Assembly (NCBI GenBank): GCA_900541035.1
Contig: UQIN01000004.1
Coordinates: 60,343 to 124,342 of the forward strand
Length of the DNA: 64,000 nucleotides
Source of the DNA: an uncultured Collinsella sp.
GTDB taxonomy: Bacteria; Actinomycetota; Coriobacteriia; Coriobacteriales; Coriobacteriaceae
Direction: 5' to 3'
The position numbers were made by a program, and so were the translations under genes. This document shows positions 23,500-31,090 of the stretch, in pieces (the first letter of the stretch is position 1; each line of letters begins with the position of its first letter). The notes beneath the pieces are model-generated. The model searched no databases, had not been told where the DNA came from, and saw only the letters and a program-made list of their open reading frames with translations.

Positions 23500-24813
23500 T
23501 TAGCGCTCGGGCGTCAGGATCACCAGGGCGTCGTGTTCAAAGGGATGCTGAGCCACGCGCACGGTGCCGTCGCCGTTGTCGCGCACGGGCAGTTTGGCGA
23601 TGCGCTTGGCCTCCATGTCGAGGGCCGTCGCCGACCAGCCGCGCGCACTATCGAGCTTAAACGTAAGTGCCGTGGTGCGCGGCAGATAGGTGACGACACG
23701 CTCGCCAATACGCGCCACACGGATGGACTCGCGCGCGTCATCGAGCAGCTCCTGTGCCGGGATAACGGCGAGAGCGTCGTCGCTAGCCGTGGCACCCAGG
23801 CCGGCAAGCACGTGCTCGATGGCGGCAAAATCCCACACGCCCGCAAACTGCAGACACTCCTGCCAGCGGAACGGCATGTCAAAGCCCTCGCCCAGCACCG
23901 AACCCTGGCTGCGCGATGTCTGCCAGTTCCAAACGCCGTGGGCGCCGTAGGTCACGCCCGCGCTGGCGCCGGCAAGGATCGAAGACCACACGCTCGCGCG
24001 ACAGTCCTGCGCGGTAAAACGCCAGTACACGTTGCGCGACGCACCCATCTGCTCGTAGCAGGGCTCGGAGTTGACCATCGGCTTTTTGGGATAGCTGGCG
24101 ATAAAGTCCTGCGGCAGGTGCCAGGCCTCGGGCTGGCCTTCGTAGTTGTGGCCGGGCTGGAACATATAGAAGTCCAGGCGGTCCAAATACTGCGCGGGAA
24201 TCGTGCGGTTACCGCGATTGATGTGCATGGTACGCAGGGCCTCGGGCGCGCGCTTCGCAACCTCGTCGAGCGCATCCTCGTAATAGGCAATCGCCTCGTC
24301 ACCGGCAAAGTCCGTGTCGCCCGTCACCACATAGACGGGATCGAACTCGCCCAGGTTCTCGACGACGCGGGCAACGTGGGCACGGACCTCCTCGCGCGGC
24401 ATAACCTCGGCACCGCAACGCTCGGCGATCTTAGCGCCCCAGGTACCGGGCACGTAGTTGCACCACATGAGCACGAGCGCCGGACGAATGCCGTGCTCGA
24501 CGGCAGCGCGGCACATGGCGGCGGCGCGATCCCAATACGCCTGGTTGGGTTGAGACCAATCAAAGCGCACGCCATCCTCGCTGGCATAGGGCCAAATGCC
24601 CAGATCGGGGCAGCAGCGATCCCACTGCGGCAGCGTGTTAATCTGCAGCACGTTCATGCCCTGCTCGGCGCGGCGGGTCAGATAGTAGTCCCAGTCGGCC
24701 TCGGGGATGCTGGTAAACGCACTCCAGCACGTATCGGCAAACCAAAAGAACGGCTTGCCCTCGCACAAAAAACCGTCCTGACGACCGTTGACGGTCAGTT
24801 TTCCCAAACTCAT
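23500..24813 (-). CDS. Apiosidase-like glycoside hydrolase (DUF4038 / GH140-type)
   Basis: 437 aa. The start LTVNGRQDGFLCEGKPFFWF, then ADTCWSAF, and the TIM-barrel motifs WDYYLTRRAEQGMNVLQIN and YVVTGDTDF match the DUF4038 family, founded by the apiosidase that removes apiose from rhamnogalacturonan II. The C-terminal 85 residues (RIGERVVTYLPRTTALTFKL, ending HDALVILTPER) fit the companion C-terminal beta domain. No signal peptide, so it acts inside the cell. ATG 24813 has AAAGGAC at 7 bases; the ATG two codons earlier is too close. It lies downstream of a beta-glucoside PTS permease on the same strand, though a terminator separates them. Confidence 0.8.
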   Translation of the reverse strand: MSLGKLTVNGRQDGFLCEGKPFFWFADTCWSAFTSIPEADWDYYLTRRAEQGMNVLQINTLPQWDRCCPDLGIWPYASEDGVRFDWSQPNQAYWDRAAAMCRAAVEHGIRPALVLMWCNYVPGTWGAKIAERCGAEVMPREEVRAHVARVVENLGEFDPVYVVTGDTDFAGDEAIAYYEDALDEVAKRAPEALRTMHINRGNRTIPAQYLDRLDFYMFQPGHNYEGQPEAWHLPQDFIASYPKKPMVNSEPCYEQMGASRNVYWRFTAQDCRASVWSSILAGASAGVTYGAHGVWNWQTSRSQGSVLGEGFDMPFRWQECLQFAGVWDFAAIEHVLAGLGATASDDALAVIPAQELLDDARESIRVARIGERVVTYLPRTTALTFKLDSARGWSATALDMEAKRIAKLPVRDNGDGTVRVAQHPFEHDALVILTPER

Positions 24814-24950
24814 CTGCATGTCCTTTCGCTCGATAAAGGAATTGCGAACCGGCAGAAGCTTTCGCGGTAACCCCTGATGCGAAAGCCCCCGTCGCTTAGC
24901 AAACCCTTGCGGGCGGGCATCTCCCGTCCCAATCAGTCTACCTTGCAAAA

Positions 24951-24984
24951 GGGCCCCGCCGGGCTTGCGCCTGACGGGGCCCTG
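24951..24984 (-). terminator. Intrinsic terminator after the PTS IIBC gene
   Basis: Stem GGGCCCCG / CGGGGCCC with an inner GCC/GGC, followed on the minus strand by CCTTTT. Lies 40 bases past the PTS stop and upstream of the apiosidase-like gene. Confidence 0.8.
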
Positions 24985-25023
24985 TCGTGTAGGTAAGGTC
25001 GTATGCGACCGAATGGTTTGGCC

Positions 25024-26451
25024 TTAGGCCTCCATCTCGGCGAGCTCCTCCTTGGAGAAGCCGGCGACGAAGACGACGGCAGCGGCGATGACAAAGGAGA
25101 TTGCCATACCGACGATAGCCCAGACGGTGTTCATCTGGCCACCCTGCAGGTAGTTGGTGAAGACCAGGAAGTTGGAGGCACCGCCAGCGAGGTAATAGGT
25201 AACGCCCATGAGGCCGGAGAACACAGCGCCGATGGCACCGCCGATGAACATACCGAACATGGTGCGACGGAAGCGCATGAGGATACCGAAGAGTGCGGGC
25301 TCGGTGACGCCGCCGGCGATGGCGGAGATGACGTAGCCCAGGGCAAGACCCTTCTCGTCGGGGTTCTTCATCTTGAGGAAGGCACCGAAGGCGCAGCCCC
25401 AGACAGCGGCCATAGCGCAGTTGGTGGAAACGAAGACGAAGGGATCATAGCCGGCAGCGATGATCTGAACCTGAGCGAGCAGGATGACGGGCATGTGCAT
25501 ACCGCAGACCACGAAGAGCTGCCAGAAGGCGCCGAGGACGGCCATGACGAGCAGGATACCGATGCCACCCATGTCAGCAAGACCAAAGAGGGCATTGGCG
25601 ATGAGGCTGCCGATTTCGTTGCCGAGCGGGGCGAGGACGATGAAGGCGATGGGGATGGTAACGATCATGGTGCAGAACGGCGTGAAGACCGTGGAGAGCA
25701 CGTCGGGCATGACCTTCTTAAAGAACTTCTCGACGAAGTAGAGGACAGGCACCGAAAGGATAATCGGCAGGACGGACTGCTGATAGTTGGCAGCGGCGAT
25801 CTGAATGCCGTAGACGGAGATGATTCCGCCGCCATCCTGGGTCGCGACACTCACGACGGACGGGGCCATGAGGGCGCCGCCGAGGAGCATGCCCAGAACC
25901 GGGGAGGCGCCGAGCTTCTTAGCGGCGGCATAGCCCAGGTAGATGGGGATAAAGGTGAACGTGGCCTCGTACAGGGTGGTGTAGAGGAACGTGTAGGTCG
26001 GATCGGTGTCAGAGAGAACGCCGAGCATGGTGGGACCGAGGACCGCAGCGATGGTGCGGAACAGACCGCCGGCCATGAGCAGCGGGATCAGCTGGGTCAT
26101 GGAGCCCGACAGATAGTCGAGGATGATGTTCGGCAGGTTCTTGAGCTCGAACTTCTCCTTGGGAGCATCGAGGTTCTCGTCGACCGCGGCACCCTGCTTG
26201 ACGCCGGACATGGCGACGAACTCGGCGAGCACCTTGGGCACGTTCTGGCCGATGATGACCTGGAGCTGGCTGCCGGCGAACTGGCAACCCAGAACACCCT
26301 TGACCTTCTTGATCTTCTCCACGTCGGCCTTGTTGTTGTCCTTGAGCGTCAGACGCAGGCGCGTCATGCAGTTGGTGGCGACGGAAACATTCTCCGCACC
26401 GCCCACGAGCTCGAGGACATCGGTGGCAATCTGCTTGTTATCTACTGCCAT
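25024..26451 (-). CDS. PTS beta-glucoside-type IIBC permease (copy 1)
   Basis: 475 aa membrane permease that imports and phosphorylates a beta-glucoside-like sugar. The N-terminal IIB domain carries the phospho-cysteine in ATNCMTRLRLTL (about residue 28). The remaining 370 residues form the IIC domain with about ten membrane helices, including GALMAPSVVSV and the family region GGVTEPALFGI. There is no C-terminal IIA domain. The start 26451 has GGAGGGG upstream. It faces a divergent esterase gene across a 490-bp AT-rich region with repeated TAAAC/GTTTA motifs, probably operators. Confidence 0.92.
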   Translation of the reverse strand: MAVDNKQIATDVLELVGGAENVSVATNCMTRLRLTLKDNNKADVEKIKKVKGVLGCQFAGSQLQVIIGQNVPKVLAEFVAMSGVKQGAAVDENLDAPKEKFELKNLPNIILDYLSGSMTQLIPLLMAGGLFRTIAAVLGPTMLGVLSDTDPTYTFLYTTLYEATFTFIPIYLGYAAAKKLGASPVLGMLLGGALMAPSVVSVATQDGGGIISVYGIQIAAANYQQSVLPIILSVPVLYFVEKFFKKVMPDVLSTVFTPFCTMIVTIPIAFIVLAPLGNEIGSLIANALFGLADMGGIGILLVMAVLGAFWQLFVVCGMHMPVILLAQVQIIAAGYDPFVFVSTNCAMAAVWGCAFGAFLKMKNPDEKGLALGYVISAIAGGVTEPALFGILMRFRRTMFGMFIGGAIGAVFSGLMGVTYYLAGGASNFLVFTNYLQGGQMNTVWAIVGMAISFVIAAAVVFVAGFSKEELAEMEA

Positions 26452-26557
26452 GGGACCCCTCCCCATATCATCGTGTGCCTACTCGTTTGGGCGTAGGCAC
26501 GCCTTTGGCTCGGCGACTATAACCCCTTACGGCCACCGAACCCTTGGATACGCTGTC

Positions 26558-26574
26558 GTAAACAATGTGTTTAC
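26558..26574. promoter_or_regulatory. Palindromic operator candidate GTAAAC-N5-GTTTAC
   Basis: Perfect 6-bp arms around AATGT, of LacI-type symmetry, about 107 bases upstream of the PTS IIBC start. Motif shared with the region upstream of the isomerase operon. Confidence 0.5.
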
Positions 26575-26795
26575 TGAACGTTTACGGGCTTTAGTTTACA
26601 CGGAACGTCTAATTTGTGGCAATTTTGCCGTCTGTAGTCCGGTGAACGGTAGGAAATCGGGGGTGAACGTACTTGAACGGTAAGGGATTGTCTATTTGAC
26701 GCTCTGCTGCTAAATGCCTATTTACGTGGTCTTTTAATTTGGTAAACACCTCTATTCTTTGTTGACCCATCAACAAAAGCCCTGCTAAATGGTGA

Positions 26796-26809
26796 TAAAC
26801 GAATGTTTA
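26796..26809. promoter_or_regulatory. Palindromic operator candidate TAAAC-GAAT-GTTTA
   Basis: Perfect 5-bp arms around a 4-base centre, in the middle of the divergent promoter region. Confidence 0.45.
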
Positions 26810-26879
26810 GTAATTTGTTGAGTGTTCATTTTGACCGTTTACCGAGTTCATCTGCCTGTTCTGTAGCTCTGCATTAAAC

Positions 26880-26891
26880 TAAACATGTTTA
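26880..26891. promoter_or_regulatory. Palindromic operator candidate TAAACATGTTTA
   Basis: Perfect 12-bp palindrome 50 bases before the esterase start codon, where a repressor would block transcription. Confidence 0.5.
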
Positions 26892-26941
26892 AGTTGTATT
26901 GCCGCTGATGTTTACCACTCGCGGCGCAGAGGAGGCAGCTC

Positions 26942-28279
26942 ATGGAACTCAAATCGTGCACCTACGCAACCGTCACCACGCTGGGAGACTTTGGCCCCTG
27001 GATCAGCAAAGTCGTGCTCGACCTGCCGTGCACCGTTCGCGCCAACGATATCGATGCGCGCACCTTCCATATATATGTAGAGCGCCATGAACGCACGGGC
27101 GAGATCCTGATGCGCAAAGAGCGCGGCGCCGACCACGCCGCACCTTCCGTAGGCTATGTCGACGTCCTCGCCGCCTATCCGTGCGATGAGTGCGGACGCA
27201 AGCTCGCCTTTGGCACCCATGTGGCGCTCGAGATCGCCGAGCAGCGCCTGACCAAGAAGATCGAGGGCAGCGTGATGGGCTCGCGCTTGCTCGACGACCA
27301 GCTGCGCATCACGCAGCTCGCGGCCCTTCCCGGCAATGACGGTGACGATCCAACCTGCGGCCTGGTCTTTGACACCTGCCGCGGCGACATCTGTCCCGCG
27401 CTCAAGGGCTGGAGCAATGCCACGCAAAAGACCGCCGTCAACGGCATCGCGCTCGAGTACGGCTTCTTTGAGCCCAGCTTTAAGGCCGAGGACTCCGCCT
27501 GCTTCAACCCCTTCGCGCCCGAAACGACAGTCGTGCCCCAGAAGGCCCCGCTCGTGGTGTACCTGCACGGCGCTGGCGAGGGCAAGGGCGCTACGCAAGG
27601 CGAGGGCGCCACGCGCGCTTATATCGGCAACCGCGTGACGGCCATCAGCCAGGCGCAGATCCAACGCTACTTTGGCGGCTTTGCCTGGGTTCTCGTGCCG
27701 CAGTCGCCCACGTTTTGGATGGACAACGGCACTGAGCAGCTCGGCCACTCCAACCAGAGCATCTACTCCCCCGTCATTAAGGCGCTCATCGACGAGTTTG
27801 TCGCCGAGCATGCCGACCGCATCGACACCGACCGCATCGTGGTCGCTGGCCTTTCCAACGGCGGCTTTATGACGCTGCGCCTGTGCGCCGACTACCCCGA
27901 GTTCTTCGCCGCGGGCCTTCCCTGCTGCGCGCCGTGGTACAACGCCACGGACGAGGACGTTGCTGCCCTTGCCAAGACACCGCTGTGGTTTACGCACTCC
28001 AAGGGCGATGAGCTCGTGATACCGCAGGAGACCGTGCTGCCGCTCACGGCTCGCCTGCGCGCTGCCGGCGCCAACGTGCATCTCACCTACTTTAGCCATG
28101 TCGAGGACCTGACCGGGCGCTACCGCGAGGCCGACGGCTCGCCCAAGAAGACGTTCAACCATGGCGTGTGGATCCACCAATTCAACGACCTGTGTTATCA
28201 AGACTTCGACGGGGGCAACGTACTCATCGACGGCGAGCCGGTGGGCTGCTGGGAGTGGTCGGCCAGGGTCGGCCGCTAA
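26942..28279 (+). CDS. Alpha/beta-hydrolase, putative esterase
   Basis: 445 aa. The C-terminal half is an alpha/beta-hydrolase of the prolyl-oligopeptidase/feruloyl-esterase type: oxyanion region PLVVYLHGAGEGKG (about residue 203), nucleophile elbow VVAGLSNGGFMTLR (serine near residue 305), an acid near FTHSKGDELV and a C-terminal histidine in FNHGVWIHQF. The N-terminal 190 residues form an Ig-like domain (TFHIYVERHER...). No signal peptide, so cytoplasmic. A GAGGAGG site precedes the ATG. Divergent from a beta-glucoside PTS gene, it may remove acyl groups from imported glycosides; that is inference. Confidence 0.82.
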   Translation: MELKSCTYATVTTLGDFGPWISKVVLDLPCTVRANDIDARTFHIYVERHERTGEILMRKERGADHAAPSVGYVDVLAAYPCDECGRKLAFGTHVALEIAEQRLTKKIEGSVMGSRLLDDQLRITQLAALPGNDGDDPTCGLVFDTCRGDICPALKGWSNATQKTAVNGIALEYGFFEPSFKAEDSACFNPFAPETTVVPQKAPLVVYLHGAGEGKGATQGEGATRAYIGNRVTAISQAQIQRYFGGFAWVLVPQSPTFWMDNGTEQLGHSNQSIYSPVIKALIDEFVAEHADRIDTDRIVVAGLSNGGFMTLRLCADYPEFFAAGLPCCAPWYNATDEDVAALAKTPLWFTHSKGDELVIPQETVLPLTARLRAAGANVHLTYFSHVEDLTGRYREADGSPKKTFNHGVWIHQFNDLCYQDFDGGNVLIDGEPVGCWEWSARVGR

Positions 28280-28290
28280 GCCCTCCCATC

Positions 28291-28413
28291 GCGGGGACCG
28301 GGGTTTAGTCTTGCAAACGTCCTCGGGCATGCATGGGTCGGCGCTTTGCGCTTCGCGCTGCGCCGGCCCATGCCCCCTGCGGAATGTTTGCAAGACTAAG
28401 CCCCGGTCCCCGC
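28291..28413 (+). repeat. Large 123-bp palindrome after the esterase gene
   Basis: Outer arms 28291-28318 and 28386-28413 (28 bp; one difference, a G-U wobble on the plus strand) and an inner stem near 28330-28375 (GCATGGGTCGGCGC / GCGCCGGCCCATGC; again one plus-strand G-U). It begins 11 bases after the esterase stop. Possible terminator-like 3' structure, though no T tract follows. Confidence 0.75.
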
Positions 28414-28541
28414 TGCGTTGACGTTGCTGTTGACCCTGGGTGAGCGCTTCCGGCGGGCCGCCGGGTTGACGGCGATGGGGACGTGGGTCCCGTCTTGCCT
28501 TGCGCGTAACTGGCTGAAATTATTTTGGTTGGAGCTTTCTT

Positions 28542-30053
28542 ATGACTCGCGATTTAACTCGGGTGATTGTTACTACTGATATGGAAGTCGATGATATGAA
28601 CTCGCTCGTTCATTTGGCTCTGTATCTTAACTTGCTTGATGTGCAGGCTGTGGTGTATACGGCTTCGCAGTATCACTTTCTTGGGGATGGCGTCCATACG
28701 CTCGGCGAGGTGAATCCGCATTGGCGGACTAAAGGGCGTCGCTCTTATGAGTGGAATGTTGTGCCCCATGAACCTGATCCCACGGCTGGGGAGCTTCGTG
28801 AGTATCGACCGTTTCCTGAGCATTGGATCGAGAGCCTCTGGAGCAATGAATATGCCCAGGCTTGGCCTCAGCTGCAGGCTAATGCGGCCGCTGCCGGTGA
28901 GCCGCCGTTTCCTTCGCCGGCTCAGATGATTGAGCGTACCTTTGTGGGCAACGTTGCCTTTGAGGGCGATGTGCGTGAGGAGACTGAGGGTTCGCGCGTG
29001 ATTGCTCAGGCAATCTTGGATGATGACCCGCGTACGCTTTGGCTGCTCAGCTGGGGCGGTATGAATACGATCGTTCGCGCCCTGATGAGCATTGCCGAGC
29101 GCTATCGCGCCACACCCGAATGGCCTTCTGTGCAACAGTGTGTCTATCAGAAGGTACGCGTGATGGGCGTTGCCGATGGTGTGGGGCAGGACAATTCTTG
29201 GCTCGACCATGGGCATGAGCTCTTCCCCGATCTCATCTTTTGGTGTGTGCCCTATATGTATGGCGGCTATGTCGATGCCAAGATGGCTCAGCCCGATACA
29301 CTGCCGCTGTTCCAGGCTCCCTGGCCCGAACAGAATCTCACGCAGGGCAACGGTCCCCTTATGGCGCGCTATATGCTCTATGGCGATGGCAAGGTGTACG
29401 AAAACGAGCCCGAGCGCTTTCAGTTTGGCAAGCATGCGCGCTTGGACTGGGGCCTGGAGGGCATGCCTGCGATGCAGTTTGAGCGCGGCGACTTTATGGC
29501 CGAAGGCGACTCAATGACCTATATCCCGCTGCTGCCGTTTGGCCTGCGCGGCATCGATAACCGCGACTTTGACACGTTGCTCGGCCGCATGTTCCTCGAC
29601 GGGCATCCCGACTCGGACGCACCTGCCGGCTTTGCAGCCATAGGCACGCCCGTCGATGGCAATCCTAATCCCCATCTGCGCGCCTATCAGGAAGACTTCG
29701 CCGCTCGTGCGCAGTGGTGCGCCCATGGGCCCGCGGACTGCTCGCATCCGGCGTATGTTGCCGAGGTCACGGGCGACATGAGCGCCGCGGCCGGCGAGCG
29801 CGTTGCTCTTGCAGCGACCATCGTCGACCCCGATGGTAGGGGCTTCGACGCGCACTGGGATGTCGCCGTGGAGCCGTCGCGCTATGCAGGCGCTCAAGAT
29901 CTGTCGCTGTGGCAGGAATGCGCGACGAACGCCACGTTCACCGTACCCACCGATGCACAACCCGGTGACCGCATCGTGCTCACCCTCGGCGTGCAGACGC
30001 GCGCCGAGCGTCCCTGCACCCGCTACGCTCAGGTCGCCATCACCGTCGCGTAG
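28542..30053 (+). CDS. DUF1593 protein (nucleoside-hydrolase-like domain plus Ig-like domain)
   Basis: 503 aa. The start RVIVTTDMEVDDMNSLVHLA contains the Asp-rich metal-binding motif typical of the nucleoside-hydrolase-like fold (DUF1593, Sde_0182 type), and RTLWLLSWGGMNTIVRAL is the second conserved region. The last 110 residues are an Ig-like beta domain (AGERVALAATIVDPDGRGFD ... GDRIVLTLGVQTRA). No signal peptide. Family members are found near plant-polysaccharide genes, but their reaction is unknown. The first 500 bases use T-ending codons more than neighbouring genes, a hint of transfer. Site GGTTGGAG precedes the ATG. Confidence 0.8.
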   Translation: MTRDLTRVIVTTDMEVDDMNSLVHLALYLNLLDVQAVVYTASQYHFLGDGVHTLGEVNPHWRTKGRRSYEWNVVPHEPDPTAGELREYRPFPEHWIESLWSNEYAQAWPQLQANAAAAGEPPFPSPAQMIERTFVGNVAFEGDVREETEGSRVIAQAILDDDPRTLWLLSWGGMNTIVRALMSIAERYRATPEWPSVQQCVYQKVRVMGVADGVGQDNSWLDHGHELFPDLIFWCVPYMYGGYVDAKMAQPDTLPLFQAPWPEQNLTQGNGPLMARYMLYGDGKVYENEPERFQFGKHARLDWGLEGMPAMQFERGDFMAEGDSMTYIPLLPFGLRGIDNRDFDTLLGRMFLDGHPDSDAPAGFAAIGTPVDGNPNPHLRAYQEDFAARAQWCAHGPADCSHPAYVAEVTGDMSAAAGERVALAATIVDPDGRGFDAHWDVAVEPSRYAGAQDLSLWQECATNATFTVPTDAQPGDRIVLTLGVQTRAERPCTRYAQVAITVA

Positions 30054-30130
30054 CAAGCGGCGGCACCCACATTCGGCACGGAGTGTCCCCAACCGCCACT
30101 CATTTAAGTACGTCCCCAATGACTACCCAG

Positions 30131-30199
30131 AAGTTGCGGTGGAATAATTCCTGTTTGGCCTTCTAAGGCCGCCATTTAGGAACTATTTCACCGCAAGTT
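30131..30199 (+). repeat. Hairpin repeat family A, copy 4 (flipped)
   Basis: Arms AAGTTGCGGTGGAATAATTCC and GGAACTATTTCACCGCAAGTT. The A/G difference between the arms is on the opposite side from copies 1-3, so the G-U-paired hairpin now forms on the plus strand, the coding strand of the DUF1593 gene ending at 30053. Confidence 0.8.
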
Positions 30200-30328
30200 A
30201 TTTGGGGATGAAAAATGGGCCATGTGTCCCAGTTGTGGAGACCTCTTGAGCCGTCTGGGTATCGTGAAAGATCGCGCGCTCCCCCATCATCAAAAGTGAC
30301 ACACGCTACCTGTTGATGGGAGGCAACC

Positions 30329-31066
30329 ATGGGCTTCTTTGACAAGATGTTCGAGAAGAAAGAGTGCGCGATTTGCGGTACCGAGCTGGGACTTCTAGGT
30401 AAGACCAAGATCAACGAAGGCTACCTGTGCAAAGAGTGCGTCGGCAAGCTCTCTCCCTTCTTTGGAGGCTATCGCTCTAGCACCGCGGACGACATTCGCG
30501 AGCAGCTCGCCTATCGCGAGGCCAATGCCGAGCGCCTGGCATCGTTCAACCCCACGCGCACGCTCTCGGCCGGGCGCACCAATATTATGCTCGACGAGGA
30601 CGCGGGCCTGCTGATCATTACTTCGCAGACGCGCTGGCGTGACGCCAACCCCGACATCATCGAGTTCTCTCAGGTACTCGGCTGCGACATGGACATCGAT
30701 GAGCACCGCACCGAGATCTATCGTGAGACCAAGGACGGCGAGCGTGAGAGTTATGACCCGCCGCGCTACGACCTGGATTACGACTTTAACCTGACCATTC
30801 ACGTCAACACGCCGTACTTTACCGAGATCAACCTGCGCGTGAACGACTCCACCATCGATCAGCGCGGTTCCATCGAATACCGCGAGGCCAAGCGCCAGGC
30901 AACCGAAGTCCGCGATGCGCTGGTGCAGCTGCGTCAGGAGACGCGCGACAGCGTCGTGGCCGCTAAGGCCCCCAAGACCGCGGTCACCTGCCCCTTCTGC
31001 GGTGCAACCACCATTCCCGATGCCAGCGGGCGCTGCGAATACTGCGGCGGCGCCATCGGCGCATAG
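30329..31066 (+). CDS. DUF4428-type zinc-ribbon protein
   Basis: 245 aa. The N-terminus MGFFDKMFEKKECAICGTEL with a second CKEC pair forms a treble-clef/zinc ribbon of DUF4428 type. A second ribbon lies at the C-terminus (CPFCGATTIPDASGRCEYCG). Between them is a beta-rich domain (NIMLDEDAGLLIITSQTRWR, YDFNLTIHVNTPYFTEINLR) like a small PH-type fold. It starts a plus-strand operon with the zinc-ribbon membrane protein, the SPFH protein and a lipoprotein, all within 50-80 bases of each other. Role unknown, perhaps an envelope-stress adaptor. Confidence 0.85.
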   Translation: MGFFDKMFEKKECAICGTELGLLGKTKINEGYLCKECVGKLSPFFGGYRSSTADDIREQLAYREANAERLASFNPTRTLSAGRTNIMLDEDAGLLIITSQTRWRDANPDIIEFSQVLGCDMDIDEHRTEIYRETKDGERESYDPPRYDLDYDFNLTIHVNTPYFTEINLRVNDSTIDQRGSIEYREAKRQATEVRDALVQLRQETRDSVVAAKAPKTAVTCPFCGATTIPDASGRCEYCGGAIGA

Positions 31067-31090
31067 TCTCCGGCAGCGAAAGGACCGATC

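Larger units (their letters stand above)
26452..26941. other. 490-bp AT-rich divergent promoter region with TAAAC/GTTTA motifs
   Basis: Clearly AT-richer than the genes on either side. It contains dyads GTAAAC-N5-GTTTAC (26558-26574), TAAAC-N4-GTTTA (26796-26809) and TAAACATGTTTA (26880-26891), plus single GTTTAC/GTAAAC units near 26590, 26740 and 26838. The same motif is frequent around the LacI-controlled operon at 49.8-51.2 kb. Promoters for both the PTS gene (minus) and the esterase gene (plus) must lie here; I could not choose one with confidence. Confidence 0.6.

Noticed and set aside
4600..30330. CRISPR array, suggested by many short repeats
   Set aside because: The repeats are dispersed, palindromic and of several families, with no regular spacing and no cas genes.
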